A DNA stretch of 64,000 nucleotides from Maratus speciosus (GCA_963932465.1 OZ010799.1:158282761-158346760); one strand, 5' to 3'; positions 44,549 through 57,790 are shown, counted from the first letter of the stretch. Translations and numbers: made by a program. The notes: generated from the letters alone by a model not told the origin.

Positions 44549-44694
44549 CGGGGATGAGATTTCCGCTTTTTTGCACACCAGTATTTTGTTAGAGAAAATG
44601 TTACATTATTTAATCGGAACATTTTTGCGATTTAACAGAACAGCATTTTCTCTAACAAAATACTGGTGTGCAAAAAGCGGAATTCTCATCCCTG
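44549..44694. mobile_element. Palindromic MITE, 146 bp, 6-bp TSD TATACA (copy 2)
   Basis: The termini CGGGGATGAG and CTCATCCCTG are inverted, and the arms with GCACACCAGTATTTTGTTAG pair almost perfectly. TATACA at 44,543-44,548 and 44,695-44,700 is a 6-bp duplication. It is the same family as 9664-9810 but with better-preserved arms. The overlapping plus ORF is an artefact. Confidence 0.92.
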
Positions 44695-44704
44695 TATACA
44701 TACA

Positions 44705-45235
44705 AATCCATAGCTTAGTTTAATATTTTATATCTTAAAAGCTGACGAAGTGTAAGTAAGATTTTAACACTTCACATAGTCATAAGTATACATTTATAAA
44801 TATTTTGACAACTAAGAAAAAATGAAACATCATTTAAGAAGAGCACAAAGAAAAATGAAGTTAAAATATTAATTTACTAAGTAGATATTTAAAAAATACG
44901 ACTACATCACATGCCCATAGACTTAACATTGCCGAAGGGTGTTTGGAAGTTTAGTGACTAGCAGCTTTAAATGTGAACTGTTTATAACAGAAAAGTAATT
45001 ATTGATAGATCTTTTTATTTTCTAGTAATGTTTAATTAAATGTATTTAATTGTACTATCTATAAAACTTATTATTTACATTTAATTTACTTTAATAATAA
45101 TTATTATATTTATTTTACATTTAATAAAGATTATTTACATTCGATAAAGTTACATTTAATAATACATTAAAGTGGAATCTCTACAGTATAGAGATGCTGA
45201 TTTTTAAGTGTATTTAATAGATTACCAGTTTCAAT
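44705..45235. other. No recognisable feature
   Basis: Very AT-rich DNA with short TTTACATTTAATA-type local repeats at 45,030-45,165. Confidence 0.45.
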
Positions 45236-45239
45236 CTGA

Positions 45240-45790
45240 TTCTTCAAAACTCTGTTTTTCATCTTATTCATCACACTCTTCTTGGCTTTTATCAGGACGA
45301 CCATCAGACCTAGCTGGAAGTAGAAGTTGTAGGGTATCGCTACTGTATGGCTTGCGCTTTTCCTTTGGTCTTTGCTAGAGCAGTTTATAAAATGATCACT
45401 GTTTAAAAGAAGTCAATTTGGAATATCTCTATTGCTTCTCTATTGCACTTTCTTGAGTACTTTGTATGGTACTGTCTAAAGTGTTTGTTTCTGACTTTGG
45501 CAGCTTCTTCTTACCGTTGGGAAATGGGTATGACTGCTTTATTAATTACAGTGACACCATAAATCAAAACCTTGTGCATTGTTGGAATCATGGGGTTCCA
45601 ATTGTAAAGGTTCACATACAGTCTTGCTGTTTCATCAGCAGATGTTTGGAACTTTTTTTGTCAATGCGATGCCCACTTATTATGACTTCCAATATTACTT
45701 ATAACCTTTTAATCATTTCTGCATCAGCACCAGACTTCTTTAATTCCCTCCTTTCTCCCCTTATTTTCTACCTATAAGCCACAGAATCTC
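45240..45790 (-). pseudogene. Decayed ORF of a multicopy, TE-type protein
   Basis: On the minus strand, reading from about 45,660 down to 45,404, a mostly open frame gives segments such as ADETARLYVNLYNW, NPMIPTMHKVLIYG and RNKHFRQYHTKYSRK, with one stop codon near 45,515. A further segment after a frameshift (about 45,370-45,240) reads KRKPYSSDTLQLLLP followed by an acidic ESD-rich tail. From memory this pattern (PMxxTxHKxLIHG, then ARNKxxxxYR) belongs to an uncharacterised protein family found in many copies in arthropod genomes, probably transposon-encoded. I cannot name the family. It is non-functional. The plus-strand ORF of 103 codons at 45,466-45,777 is the antisense shadow. Confidence 0.6.
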
Positions 45791-45901
45791 ATTGAAGAAA
45801 CTTTTTTCAGCAAATAAGTAATTACAATTTGAAGCCGATCTGATTTTTCTATCTAGAGGTATCAAATTGCGTATGTGTGTATGCACTTACATACGTACGT
45901 A

Positions 45902-46971
45902 CAGTCGTGGAAAAAAAAAGTAAACTCCCCCTACTAACTCCTCAACAAATTATCGTAGAAGAAAGTTACTGGTACCGAATGATTGGAAATAAAGTCTACT
46001 TTTAAATAATGTATATAAAATTTGCTTGGGGGGCCACCTACATATTAAAACGAACCATAACTTTGTTTTTTTCAATAGCAGTACCCAATTCTGACAGCAT
46101 AAATGAACTCTTCACCCTTCAATTAGCCTAAAAACGAATTTTTATGCAATTCGTACCATAAGTTTCCGAGAAATTAATTATTTTAAAACGAGTGTATTTT
46201 AAGGGCTGTATCCAAATTGCAGTTCCGTACTGGATTGTTAACTGAGAGAGCCTCTTCCTTGATCAAGGCACCTAAGCGCCACTCAAGGAGCCAATGAAGC
46301 GTGTTAGATTACACTACGGCAGAATAAATTTCAAAATGTCTACCCACTTCCATCATAGACGGTCCTTAAACCATCATTTTGCCGTTTTTTAAGCATAATT
46401 TGAAAACTACTTGGAAGAAAAATGTGAAATTTTGGATTTCCATAAAGCAGGACTTAATAAATCTAAATCCATAAAAAAAATTGTAGGTTGCAATTCATAA
46501 TTTTTTCGAATATTAATTTCATAATTCATAATTCATATAATAAAATTATAAAAATTGCAAATTCAGCTTATTTATTTTTGGGTATATTAGTATTATTACC
46601 AAAAAAAAAAATAGCACATTAGGAGCATAATTTCGGGAGATATAAATAAAAATATGAAAATATAATTTAACATTAGAAGCACTAAATTTTGAACGTTTAT
46701 AATTCAAAAACTTATCATTCAAATGACTTGAAATTTGGTGTCTAGGCATAGTTTGAACCGAAGATTTGAAATATCACGTTAAAATTGGGTATTGCCATTG
46801 AAAAAAATGAAGTTAGGATTCGTTTTAATATGTAGATGACCACCTAAGAAAATTTTATATACATCATTTAAAAGTAGACTTTATTTCCAATCGTTCGGTA
46901 CCAGTAACTTTCTTCTATGATGATTTGTTGAGGAGTTAGTAGGGGGTGTTTACTGTTTTTTTCCACGACTG
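45902..46971. mobile_element. Tc1-like element with ~200-bp inverted arms
   Basis: CAGTCGTGGAAAAAAAA and its complement form the ends, flanked by TA. A CAGTCGTGG start plus TA is characteristic of Tc1-type elements. The arms pair for about 200 bp, including a CTACTAACTCCTCAACAAAT block and a CTGGTACCGAA block with complements at 46,890-46,945. The interior has no intact transposase. Confidence 0.88.
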
Positions 46972-46979
46972 TACATGCA

Positions 46980-48030
46980 TACGTATAGAATCTGTAGGGG
47001 TAAAAGCCATGAGGCAATATCCTGTAAGCTAAAAACCTGCAATACTAGAGTAAAAATATAGTTTTTATCTCTTCATTTCGCTTGACGCAAAATGGGATTT
47101 AAGTAGTCCCCACGAAAAAATATTATATAAAAAAATGGCAACAATATGCGGAAGATTTTTTAAAATAAATTAGCACTCAAGACTATAACTAATATGATTA
47201 TAATTCAAACATGATCGGCAAAGCCCGGCACATATTTAAAAAGCTTCCGATATATTTAAGTTAGAGCCAAAACCGCTTTAAAAATAACCATTTTACACAT
47301 TTAATTTTTTTATTACATTAAAAACTAAACTATTTAAATTAAAACATAGTTTAACACTAAGCTCTGACCTTTTTTAAACACGTAAGCCCTGTTTAGTTTC
47401 AACTAAACACTTTATTGAGCCACAAAAAATTATATTTAAATATAACAACAATGCCAAAAAGCAACAAAAAACCACGTCTTCTCACAAAGAAACTTCAACT
47501 GAGGTCAGGAGCCACCTGATATAACTCAGGTCCCTAAAATAGACGTAGATCGACGCACCAATTAGTTAGCTATTAAAAAATACGATTTTTACAATTGTTG
47601 ACGAAATTTTAATTTTTGCATTTTTGGCCAGATTTTTGGGTCAAGTAATACTGCACTGTGCACCGCTTCATTTCCGGAATCTTACTGCATAGTTTAGCTT
47701 TTACAGCAAATTTTGAACCAGAAAATTTATATTAAAAATGTATTTACTTATTCAATTAAGTGAAATTTTTGACTTAGCACTTAAATATAGTGATGCCTAT
47801 CTGCAATTTTTTTATTTAACTTTTAGGAACTACTATATTAATATTAATTCTGCAATAATTCAAAAGTATGCTGCTAAATAAATATAAAAATCTATCTAAA
47901 GTTTTCTGGTGTCTAATCCTCAATATAAGAATAAATGACAAGTTTTAAAAGAATATTCATACATTTAATGGTTAAGTTTCACAAAATAAAATTCAAATAA
48001 ATTAAGTTACCCAGATTCATACTTATTAAA
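46980..48030. other. No recognisable feature
   Basis: Unassigned sequence; no ORF, inverted ends or shared repeat found. Confidence 0.45.
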
Positions 48031-48037
48031 ATAATTA

Positions 48038-48212
48038 CCGTAATTTCGGGTGTATAGCCCGCAGATCAAACAATTCAGTTTGGACCCAGAAATTTTATTC
48101 AGTATTTGAAGACCAATATTTACTGTGATCTAAAAAGTTACATTTTATTTTTAAAAATTTCTGGGTCGAAACACGATTGTTTGATCCGCGGGCTATACAC
48201 CGGAAATTACGG
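48038..48212. mobile_element. MITE with CCGTAATTTC ends (175 bp)
   Basis: CCGTAATTTCGGGTGTATAG and the inward-read right end CCGTAATTTCCGGTGTATAG are near-perfect inverted repeats continuing into GCCCGCGGATCAAACAAT, about 38 bp in all. TA flanks both ends (48,036-48,037 and 48,213-48,214). Tc1/mariner-type MITE by these criteria. Confidence 0.88.
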
Positions 48213-48231
48213 TACTAATTTTGCGCCATTT

Positions 48232-48363
48232 TAGTTATAACAGTAGTTTTTGATTGCGCTGCAGAAGTGCAACATATGAAAAAGTTAACGGATTATACGA
48301 AAAATATATCTCTGATTTTTTTTCATTATTTTTTCTGTGTAATAAACCTTTCTTAGAATCATA
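48232..48363 (-). repeat. Dispersed repeat D, copy 3 (interrupted by the Helitron array)
   Basis: The reverse complement matches 4797-4915: TGATTCTAAGAAAGGTTTAT, an AAAATCAGAGATATATTTTT segment and TGTTGCACTTCTGCA. The similarity ends at AATCATA, exactly where the first Helitron begins, so this repeat is the insertion target of the array. Confidence 0.75.
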
Positions 48364-50942
48364 TCTATACTTCTATACTAATATTATAAAGAGGTAAAAA
48401 TTGTTTATTTGTAGGAGGAATGGAACTACCAAATGGAACTACTCTGGAACTAACGAACCAATTCCAAAAGTAATGGCATCAAAATGATGGTGTTAGTCCA
48501 ACTTAAAACATAAGCTATATTTTATGTCTGTATCACTGTCCAAAAGGGGGTGCAAGAGCAAAAAACGTTCTAAAAATGCGATTTTTATGTTATTGAAGAG
48601 CCTAGGAACATGAAATTTGGAATGATAGTTACTTATAAGATACTAATGATCTCTAAGGACATTTCTTAAAAAAAATGGAAATTAAAAGGGGGTGAAAATG
48701 CCCTAAATCGTTCTAAAAAACGTTCTAAATGGCGAATTTTACGCAATTTCAGGAAGTACCAAACCGATTTAAAAAATGATGGTGTCAAAATGATGGCAAC
48801 AATCTTTGCTCTAATATAGGCTACATTTTATGTCAGTGCCACGACCACTAAAGTTGGTGCAGGAGCAAAAAAACGTTCGATATTGCGATTTTTGTGTTAC
48901 TGAAGGTCCAGGATACATGAAATTTGGCATGGTAGTTATTTATTAGATATACATGATTTCTAAGAACATTTCTTAAAAATTCGAAATTTAAAAGGGGTGA
49001 AAATGCGCAAAAGGGCGTTCTAAAAAACGTTCTAAATGGCGATTTTTACGCAATCTAAAGAAGTGCTAAACCTATTTCAAAGATAATGGTGGCAAAATTA
49101 TGGTGATAACCCTTGCTCCAACATAGGCTATATTTTATGTCGGTGCCATTACACCCCAAAGGCGGTGTAGGAGGACAAAAAGTTCGAAAATGCAATTTTT
49201 TTAGTTACTGAAGGGCCTAGATACATGAAATTTGGAATGGTAGTTATTTATAAGACATAAATGATCTTTAAGAACATAACTTGAAAATTCGAAATTTAAA
49301 AGGTGTGAAAATGTGCGAAAAGATTTCTAAAAAACGTTCTAAATGGCGATTTCTACGCAATCTCAGAAAGTACCCAACCGATTTCAAAAGTAATGGCTGG
49401 AAATTGATCATGACAGCCCTTGCTCCAATAAAGGATCTACTTCATGTCGGCGTCACTACCACCTTGCAGTTGCATTTTAAAAAACGTTCTAAATTGTGAT
49501 TTTTGTGATACTGAAGAGGCTAGTCACATGAAATTTGGCATAGTAATTACTAATGCGATGTACATGCACTCTGAGAAGAGTTCCTTAAAAATTTGAAATT
49601 TAAATGGGGTGAAGATAAACGAAAAGCGTTCTAAAAACGTTCTAAATAGAGATTTCTGCACAATCTCAGGAAATATAAACCGATTTCAGAAGTAATGGTT
49701 TCAAATTGATAGTGACGAGTCCCCGCTCCAACATAGCCTATATTTTACGTTTTTGTCACTACCACCTGAGGGTTACAGGAGCAAATATTGTTCTAAATTG
49801 CGTTTTTTGTGTTACTGGGGGTCTAACATTTTAAATTTAGAATGGTAATTACTTCAAACATTGAAATGCTTTCTAAGAATTTCGAAAGAAAATTCCAAAT
49901 TAGAAAGAATAAAGTGAGCGAAAAGCGTTCTATAAGCGTTCTAAATTTACGATTTTGTCGTATGAAATACGAAACCGATTTCAAACATAATGGTTGCAAA
50001 TTGGTGGTGATAGAATCTGCTCAAGCATAAGCTATATTTTATGTTGGTGCCACAAACCCTAGAATATTGCAGGAGCGAAAAACTTTTTCTAAATTGCCAT
50101 TTTTGCGGTACTGAAGAGGCTAGGAACTTTAAATATAGCACGGTAGTTACTTATAAAATATAAATGTAATCTAATAACTGTAAAAAATAAATTCGATATT
50201 AAAAAAGGTGTGAAGCGAAGGGAAGGAGCAAAAAGCATTCTAAAAGAGTTCTAAATTACGATTTCTATGGAATCTCAGGAAATAATAAACCGATTACACA
50301 AGTTATTTGTTGCGAAGCAAGAAACTATCCTTTACGGATTATACTTTATGCCGGTGTCACTACCACCTGGTTGGCAGGAACAACAGGAAAGCCTTTAAAA
50401 ACATCTAAATTCTGTTTTCTATAAAATACCAACCGGTTAAGGTTAGGTAATACCAACCGGTCAAGGCTAATGTTAGCAAATTAATGGTGGCATTCTCTGT
50501 TTCAACAGTTTTCGAGACATTCTATTTCAACTCTGTTTCGGCATTTTATATTGGTGCCACTAATACCAGAGAAGTAAGTCGTAGGCTGTTAGACAAGAAG
50601 TTTGGAATTTGACATGATGGTTAATTTTAAGATGTAAATGTGTTAAGATGATTTCTAAAAAATTCAAAACTTCAAATGAATACTAATATGAGCGTATGAA
50701 ATCAGCATAAAAGTCTGAAAATGCTTTCTAAATTATCATTTATTTGGAATTAATTTTAGTTCTTCTCTTAATTAAAATCTCATTTCTGTCTATTGCACTT
50801 TTATAATGTAGTTTAGACAAACTGTGGCTTAATTTGTAATTTTTGAATTATTCCAAAAAGTGTTTTCTAATAAAAAATAGTTATGCAAATATCACTTGGC
50901 ATATTTCAACTATTACGGGAGCAAAGCCGCGGAATTTGCTAG
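48364..50942 (+). mobile_element. Non-autonomous Helitron 1 (subtype alpha)
   Basis: It starts TCTATACTTCTATACTAATA followed by TTATAAAGAGG. It ends in a hairpin (AGCAAAGCCGCGG...TTTGCT) and CTAG (50,939-50,942), followed by T. TC...CTAG ends and a subterminal 3' hairpin are diagnostic of Helitrons, as is the arthropod-type ATTATAAAGAGG start. The interior is made of diverged ~300-bp units, each with an AACCGATT-type phrase, a GGCTATATTTTATGTCGGTG phrase and CGTTCTAAA pairs. No Rep/helicase ORF exists. Its 3' tail resembles that of copy 3, not copy 2. Confidence 0.92.
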
Positions 50943-53900
50943 TCTATACTCATACTCATCTATACTCCTATTATAAAGAGGAAAAAAATTTTTATTTGTA
51001 GGAGGTAAGCTCTGGAACTACCGAACCGATTCCAAAAGTAATGGTATCAAAATGATGGTGTTAGTCCAACTTAGAACATAGGCTATATCTTATGTCGGTG
51101 CCACTACCCCAAAGGGGGTGTAGGAGCAGAAAATGTTCTAAAAATGCGATTTTAGCGTTACTGAAGGGCCTAGAAATATACAATTTTGAATATTAGTTAC
51201 TTATAAGATATAAATAATGTCTAAGAACAGTTCTTAAACAATTCGAAATTTAAAAGGGGTGAAAATGCACAAAAAGCGTTCTAAAAATGTTCTAAATGGT
51301 AGTTTCTACACAATCTCAGGAAATGCCAAACCGATTTAAAAAATATTGGTGTCATAATGATGGTGACAACGCTTGCTCCAAGATAGGCTACGTTTTATGT
51401 CGGTGTCACTACCCCAAAGGGGGTGTAGGAGCAAAAAACGTTCTAAAAATGCAATTTTAGCGTTACTGAAGGGCCTAGAAATATACAATTTTGAATATTA
51501 GTTACTTATAAGATATAAATAATGTCTAAGAACAGTTCTTAAACAATTCGAAATTTAAAAGGGGTGAAAATGCACAAAAAGCGCTCTAAAAAACGTTCTA
51601 AATGGTAGTTTCTACACAATCTCAGGAAATGCCAAACCGATTTAAAAAATATTGGTGTCATAATGATGGTGACAACGCTTGCTCCAAGATAGGCTACGTT
51701 TTATGTCGGTGTCACCACCCCAAAGGGGGTGTAGGAGCAAAAAACGTTCTAAAAATGCAATTTTAGCGTTACTGAAGGGCCTAGAAATATACAATTTTGA
51801 ATATTAGTTACTTATAAGATATAAATAATGTCTAAGAACAGTTCTTAAACAATTCGAAATTTAAAAGGGGTGAAAATGCACAAAAAGCGCTCTAAAAAAC
51901 GTTCTAAATGGTAGTTTCTACACAATCTCAGGAAATGCCAAACCGATTTAAAAAATATTGGTGTCATAATGATGGTGACAACGCTTGCTCCAAGATAGGC
52001 TACGTTTTATGTCGGTGTCACTACCCCAAAGGGGGTGTAGGAGAAAAAACGTTCTAAAAATGCAATTTTAGCGTTACTGAAGGGCCTAGAAATATACAAT
52101 TTTGAATATTAGTTACTTATAAGATATAAATAATGTCTAAGAACAGTTCTTAAACAATTCGAAATTTAAAAGGGGTGAAAATGCACAAAAAGCGCTCTAA
52201 AAAACGTTCTAAATGGTAGTTTCTACACAATCTCAGGAAATACCAAACCGATTTAAAAAATATTGGTGTCATAATGATGGTGACAAAGCTTGCTCCAAGA
52301 TAGGATGTGTTTTATGTCAGTGTCACTACCCCAAAGGTGGTGTAGGAGCAAAAAACGTTCTAAAAATGCGATTTTAGCGTTACTGAAGGGCCTAGAAATA
52401 TAAAATTTTGAATATTAGTTACTTATAAGATATAAATGTTGTCTAAGATCAGTTCTTAAAGAATTCGAAATTTGAAAGGTGTGAAAATGCACAAAAAGCG
52501 CTCTAAAAACGTTCTAAATGGTAGTTTCTACACAATCTCAGGAAATACCAAACCGATTTAAAAAATATCTGTGTCATAATGATGGTGACAACGCTTGCTC
52601 CAAGATAGGATGTGTTTTATGTCAGTGTCACTACCCCAAAGGTGGTGTAGGAGCAAAAAACGTTCTAAAAATGCGATTTTAGCGTTACTGAAGGGCCTAG
52701 AAATATAAAATTTTGAATATTAGTTACTTATAAGATATAAATGTTGTCTAAGATCAGTTCTTAAAGAATTCGAAATTTAAAAGGGGTGAAAATGCACAAA
52801 AAGCGTTCTAAAAAACGTTCTAAATGGTAGTTTCTACACAATCTTAGGAAATACCGAACCGATTTAAAAAATATTGGTGTCATAATGATGGTGACAAAGC
52901 TTGCTCCAAGATAGGATGTGTTTTATGTCGGTGTCGCTACCCCAAAGGGGGGCAGGAGCAAAAAACGTTCTAAAAATGCGATGTATGTGTTACTGAAGGG
53001 CCTAGAAATATGAAATTTGAAATATTAGCTACATATTAGATATAAAAGATTTCTAAGAACAGTTCTTAAACAATTCGAAATTTGAAAGGTGTGAAAATGC
53101 ACAAAAAGCGTTCTAAAAAACGTTCTAAATGGTAGTTTCTACACAATCTTAGGAAATACCGAACCGATTTAAAAAATATTGGTGTCATAATGATGGTGAC
53201 AAAGCTTGCTCCAAGATAGGATGTGTTTTATGTCGGTGTCGCTACCCCAAAGGGGGGCAGGAGCAAAAAACGTTCTAAAAATGCGATGTATGTGTTACTG
53301 AAGGGCCTAGAAATATGAAATTTGAAATATTAGCTACATATTAGATATAAAAGATTTCTAAGAACAGTTCTTAAACAATTCGAAATTTGAAAGGTGTGAA
53401 AATGCACAAAAAGCGCTCTAAAAACGTTCTAAATGGTAGTTTCTACACAATCTCAGGAAATACCAAACCGATTTAAAAAATATCTGTGTCATAATGATGG
53501 TGACAACGCTTGCTCCAAGATAGGATGTGTTTTATGTCAGTGTCACTACCCCAAAGGTGGTGTAGGAGCAAAAAACGTTCTAAAAATGCGATTTTAGCGT
53601 TACTGAAGGGCCTAGAAATATAAAATTTTGAATATTAGTTACTTATAAGATATAAATGTTGTCTAAGATCAGTTCTTAAAGAATTCGAAATTTGAAAGGT
53701 GTGAAAATGCACAAAAAGCGCTCTAAAAACGTTCTAAATGGTAGTTTCTACACAATCTCAGGAAATACCAAACCGATTTAAAAAATATCTGTGTCATAAT
53801 GATGGTGACAACGCTTGCTCCAAGATAGGATGTGTTTTATGTCAGTGTCACTACCCCAAAGGTGGTGTAGGAGCAAAAAACGTTCTAAAAATGCGATTTT

Positions 53901-56900
53901 AGCGTTACTGAAGGGCCTAGAAATATAAAATTTTGAATATTAGTTACTTATAAGATATAAATGTTGTCTAAGATCAGTTCTTAAAGAATTCGAAATTTGA
54001 AAGGTGTGAAAATGCACAAAAAGCGCTCTAAAAACGTTCTAAATGGTAGTTTCTACACAATCTCAGGAAATACCAAACCGATTTAAAAAATATCTGTGTC
54101 ATAATGATGGTGACAACGCTTGCTCCAAGATAGGATGTGTTTTATGTCAGTGTCACTACCCCAAAGGTGGTGTAGGAGCAAAAAACGTTCTAAAAATGCG
54201 ATTTTAGCGTTACTGAAGGGCCTAGAAATATAAAATTTTGAATATTAGTTACTTATAAGATATAAATGTTGTCTAAGATCAGTTCTTAAAGAATTCGAAA
54301 TTTAAAAGGGGTGAAAATGCACAAAAAGCGTTCTAAAAAACGTTCTAAATGGTAGTTTCTACACAATCTTAGGAAATACCGAACCGATTTAAAAAATATT
54401 GGTGTCATAATGATGGTGACAAAGCTTGCTCCAAGATAGGATGTGTTTTATGTCGGTGTCGCTACCCCAAAGGGGGGCAGGAGCAAAAAACGTTCTAAAA
54501 ATGCGATGTATGTGTTACTGAAGGGCCTAGAAATATGAAATTTGAAATATTAGCTACATATTAGATATAAAAGATTTCTAAGAACAGTTCTTAAACAATT
54601 CGAAATTTGAAAGGTGTGAAAATGCACAAAAAGCGTTCTAAAAAACGTTCTAAATGGTAGTTTCTACACAATCTTAGGAAATACCGAACCGATTTAAAAA
54701 ATATTGGTGTCATAATGATGGTGACAAAGCTTGCTCCAAGATAGGATGTGTTTTATGTCAGTGTCACTACCCCAAAGGTGGTGTAGGAGCAAAAAACGTT
54801 CTAAAAATGCGATTTTAGCGTTACTGAAGGGCCTAGAAATATAAAATTTTGAATATTAGTTACTTATAAGATATAAATGTTGTCTAAGATCAGTTCTTAA
54901 AGAATTCGAAATTTAAAAGGGGTGAAAATGCACAAAAAGCGTTCTAAAAAACGTTCTAAATGGTAGTTTCTACACAATCTTAGGAAATACCGAACCGATT
55001 TAAAAAATATTGGTGTCAAAATGATGGTGACAATGCTTGCTCCAAGATAGGCTATGTTTTATGTCGGTGTCACTACCCCAAAGGGGGTGTAGGAGCAAAA
55101 AACGTTCTAAAAATGCGATTTAGTGTTACTGAAGGGCCTAGAAATATAAAATTTTGAATATTAGTTACTTATAAGATATAAATAATGTCTAAGAACAGTT
55201 CTTAAACAATTCGAAATTTAAAAGGGGTGAAAATTCACAAAAACCATTCTAAAAATGCGATCTTTGCGTTACCGAAGGGCCTAGAAATATGAAATTCGAA
55301 ATATTAGCTACTTATTAGATATAACGGATTTCTAAGAACAGTTCTTAAACAATTCGAAATTTAAAAGGGGTGAAAATGCGCAAAAAGCGTACTAAAAAAC
55401 GTTCTAAATGGTGGTTTCTACACAATCTCAGGAAATACCAAACCAATTTAAAAAATAATGGTGTCAAAATAAGGGTGTCAAAATGACGGTGACAACACTT
55501 GCTCCAACATAGGCTATGTTTTATGTCGGTGCCACTACCCCAAAAGGGGGTGCAGGAGAAAAAAACGCTCTAAAAATGCAATTTTTGCGTTACCGAAGGG
55601 CCTAGAAATATGAAATTTGAAATATTAGCTACTTATTAGACATAAAGGATTTCTAAAAACAGTTCTTAAACAATTCGAAATTTAAAAGGGGTGAAAATGC
55701 GCGAAAAGCGTTCTAAAAAACGTTCTAAGGTTGGTTCTACACAATTTCAGGAAATACCAAACCGAACTAAAAAATAATGGCGTCAAAATGATGGTGACAA
55801 CCCTTGCTCCAACATAGGCGATATTTTATGTCGGTGGCACTACCCCAAAGCGGGTGCAGGAGAAAAACGTTCTAAATTGTGGCTTTTGCGTTACGGAAGG
55901 GCCTAGAATCGTGAAATTTGGAATGGTAGTTAGTTATAAGATATCAATGATCTCTAAGGACATTTCCTAAAAAAATCGAAATTTAAAAGGGGGTTAAAAT
56001 GCGCTAAAAGCGTTGTAAAAAATTCTAAATTGCGATTTCTATGCAGTCTCAGGAAGTACTGAACCGATTTCAAATATAATGGTGTAAAAATGATGGTGAC
56101 AGATCTTGCTCCAAGATAGGCTATATTTTATATCTATTTCCACAACCCCAGAGGAGAAGCAGGAGCAAAATGCGCTAAAAGCGTTCTAAAAACGTTCTAA
56201 TGCCGATTTGTCGGCAATATCTCAGAAAGAATGAATCTGATTTAAACGTAATGGTAGGAAATTGATGCTGACAGCCTCTGCTCTAACATAGACGCTATTT
56301 TGTGTCGGTATCACTATCACCAAGACGTTGCAGGAGCAAAAAAGGCGTTCTAAATTTCGATTTTTGTGATCGGTAGGGGTTAGCAACTTAGAAATTAGGC
56401 AAGGTGCATATTTATTAGCTATAAATGATCTTTAAGAACAGTTTCGAAAAAATTGGAAATGATAAAAGGCGTGAAAATGCGCGAAAAGCGTCCTAAAAAC
56501 GTTCTAAATTGCGATTTCTACTCAATCTAAGGAAATACCAAAGCTATTTCAAAAGTAATGGTTGCAAATCAATGGTGACAGTCCCTGCTATAACATAGGT
56601 TATATTTTATGTTGCTGCCACTACCATCTGAGGGTTGCAAAAGCAAAACATGTTCTAATTTGCGTTTGTTGCACAACTGAGGGGTCTAACACTTTGAAGT
56701 ATGGCATGGTATTTACTTACAAGATGCAACTGCTTTCTAAGAACAGTCGAAAGAAAATTCCAAATTTTAAAAAAATGAAGTGAGTGAAAAGCGTTATAAA
56801 TTACAATTTTTAAGCAAACTTATAAATTACCAAACCGATTAAAAAAATAATGATGACAAATTTTGGTGATAGAACCTGCTCATACATAAGCTGTATTTTA

Positions 56901-57790
56901 TGTCTGTTCCACTACCACCAGAAGGTTGCAGGAGCTAAAAACTTTCTAAATTGCGATTTCTGTGATACTGAAAAGGCTAGAAACTTTAAATATGACATGG
57001 TAGTTACTTATAAAATATAAATGCCCTCGAAAGAACGTCGAAAATAAATTCGAATTAAAAAAGGGTGAAGCGAAGGGGAGGTGTGAAAAACATTCTAAAA
57101 AAGTTCTAAATTACAATTCTATGCAATTTCAGGGAATATAAACCGATTATAAAAGTAATAGTTTCGAATCAGTGGTAACAGTCTCTGATCCTACACAGGC
57201 TATATTTTATGCCGATGACTCTACCACCTGGGGTTCACAGGAACAACAAACGTTCTAAAAAAGGGCTTTAAAAGCTTTTTAAATTACGTTTCTGTGGAAT
57301 ATTAGGGAATAACAAACCGATTTCAAAATTAATGTTGGCAAATTAATGGTGACATTTCCTGTTTCAACATAGCCGTTTATGTTGATAGAGGTGGTAGGAC
57401 TTGGAATTTGACATGATAGTTAATTTTAAGATGTAAGAAGATGGTTTCTAAAAAATTCAAAACTTCAAATGAATACTGAAATGAGCGTATTCATTGAGCA
57501 TAAAAGTTTCAAAATATTTTCTAAATTATCATTTATTTAGTTTTATTTCATTTTATTAATTGGAGTCTCATTTCTGCCTAATACAGTGTAATAATGATGT
57601 TTAGTCAAACTATGTTTTAAATAGTAATTTTTGAATTATTCCTAAAAGTAATAAGTACCTTTTAATAAAAAAAAATATTACCTTTTAATAAAATAAAAAT
57701 TTAGTTAGTACCTTTTGATAAAAATTAGACATATAAATATCACTTGGCATATTTCAAATATTACGCGAGCAAAGCCGCGGGGTTTGCTAG
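50943..57790 (+). mobile_element. Non-autonomous Helitron 2 (subtype beta, expanded)
   Basis: It begins directly after the CTAG of copy 1 (TCTATACTCATACTCATC, then TATTATAAAGAGG at about 50,969) and ends GCAAAGCCGCGGGGTTTGCTAG-like at 57,787-57,790. It is 6.8 kb, mainly because of a homogeneous ~305-bp array at 51,100-55,250. Its beta-type 3' tail has the repeated ACCTTTTAATAAAA words also found in copy 4. No coding capacity. Confidence 0.92.
51100..55250 (+). repeat. Homogeneous ~305-bp tandem array inside Helitron 2
   Basis: The anchor CTACCCCAAAG recurs with the first A of AAAG at 51,111, 51,416, 51,722, 52,028, 52,333, 52,638, 52,944, 53,249, 53,553, 53,858, 54,163, 54,469, 54,774 and 55,080, a spacing of 304-306 bp. 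Units fall into three classes: A (ATAATGTCT, GGGGGTG), B (TTGTCTAAGATCAG, GGTGGTG) and C (GATGTATGTG, GGGGGGCAG). The order is A-A-A-B-B-C-C-B-B-B-C-B, then an A-like unit. Blocks of two or more units are almost identical, indicating recent unequal exchange. No unit has an open frame. Confidence 0.95.
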
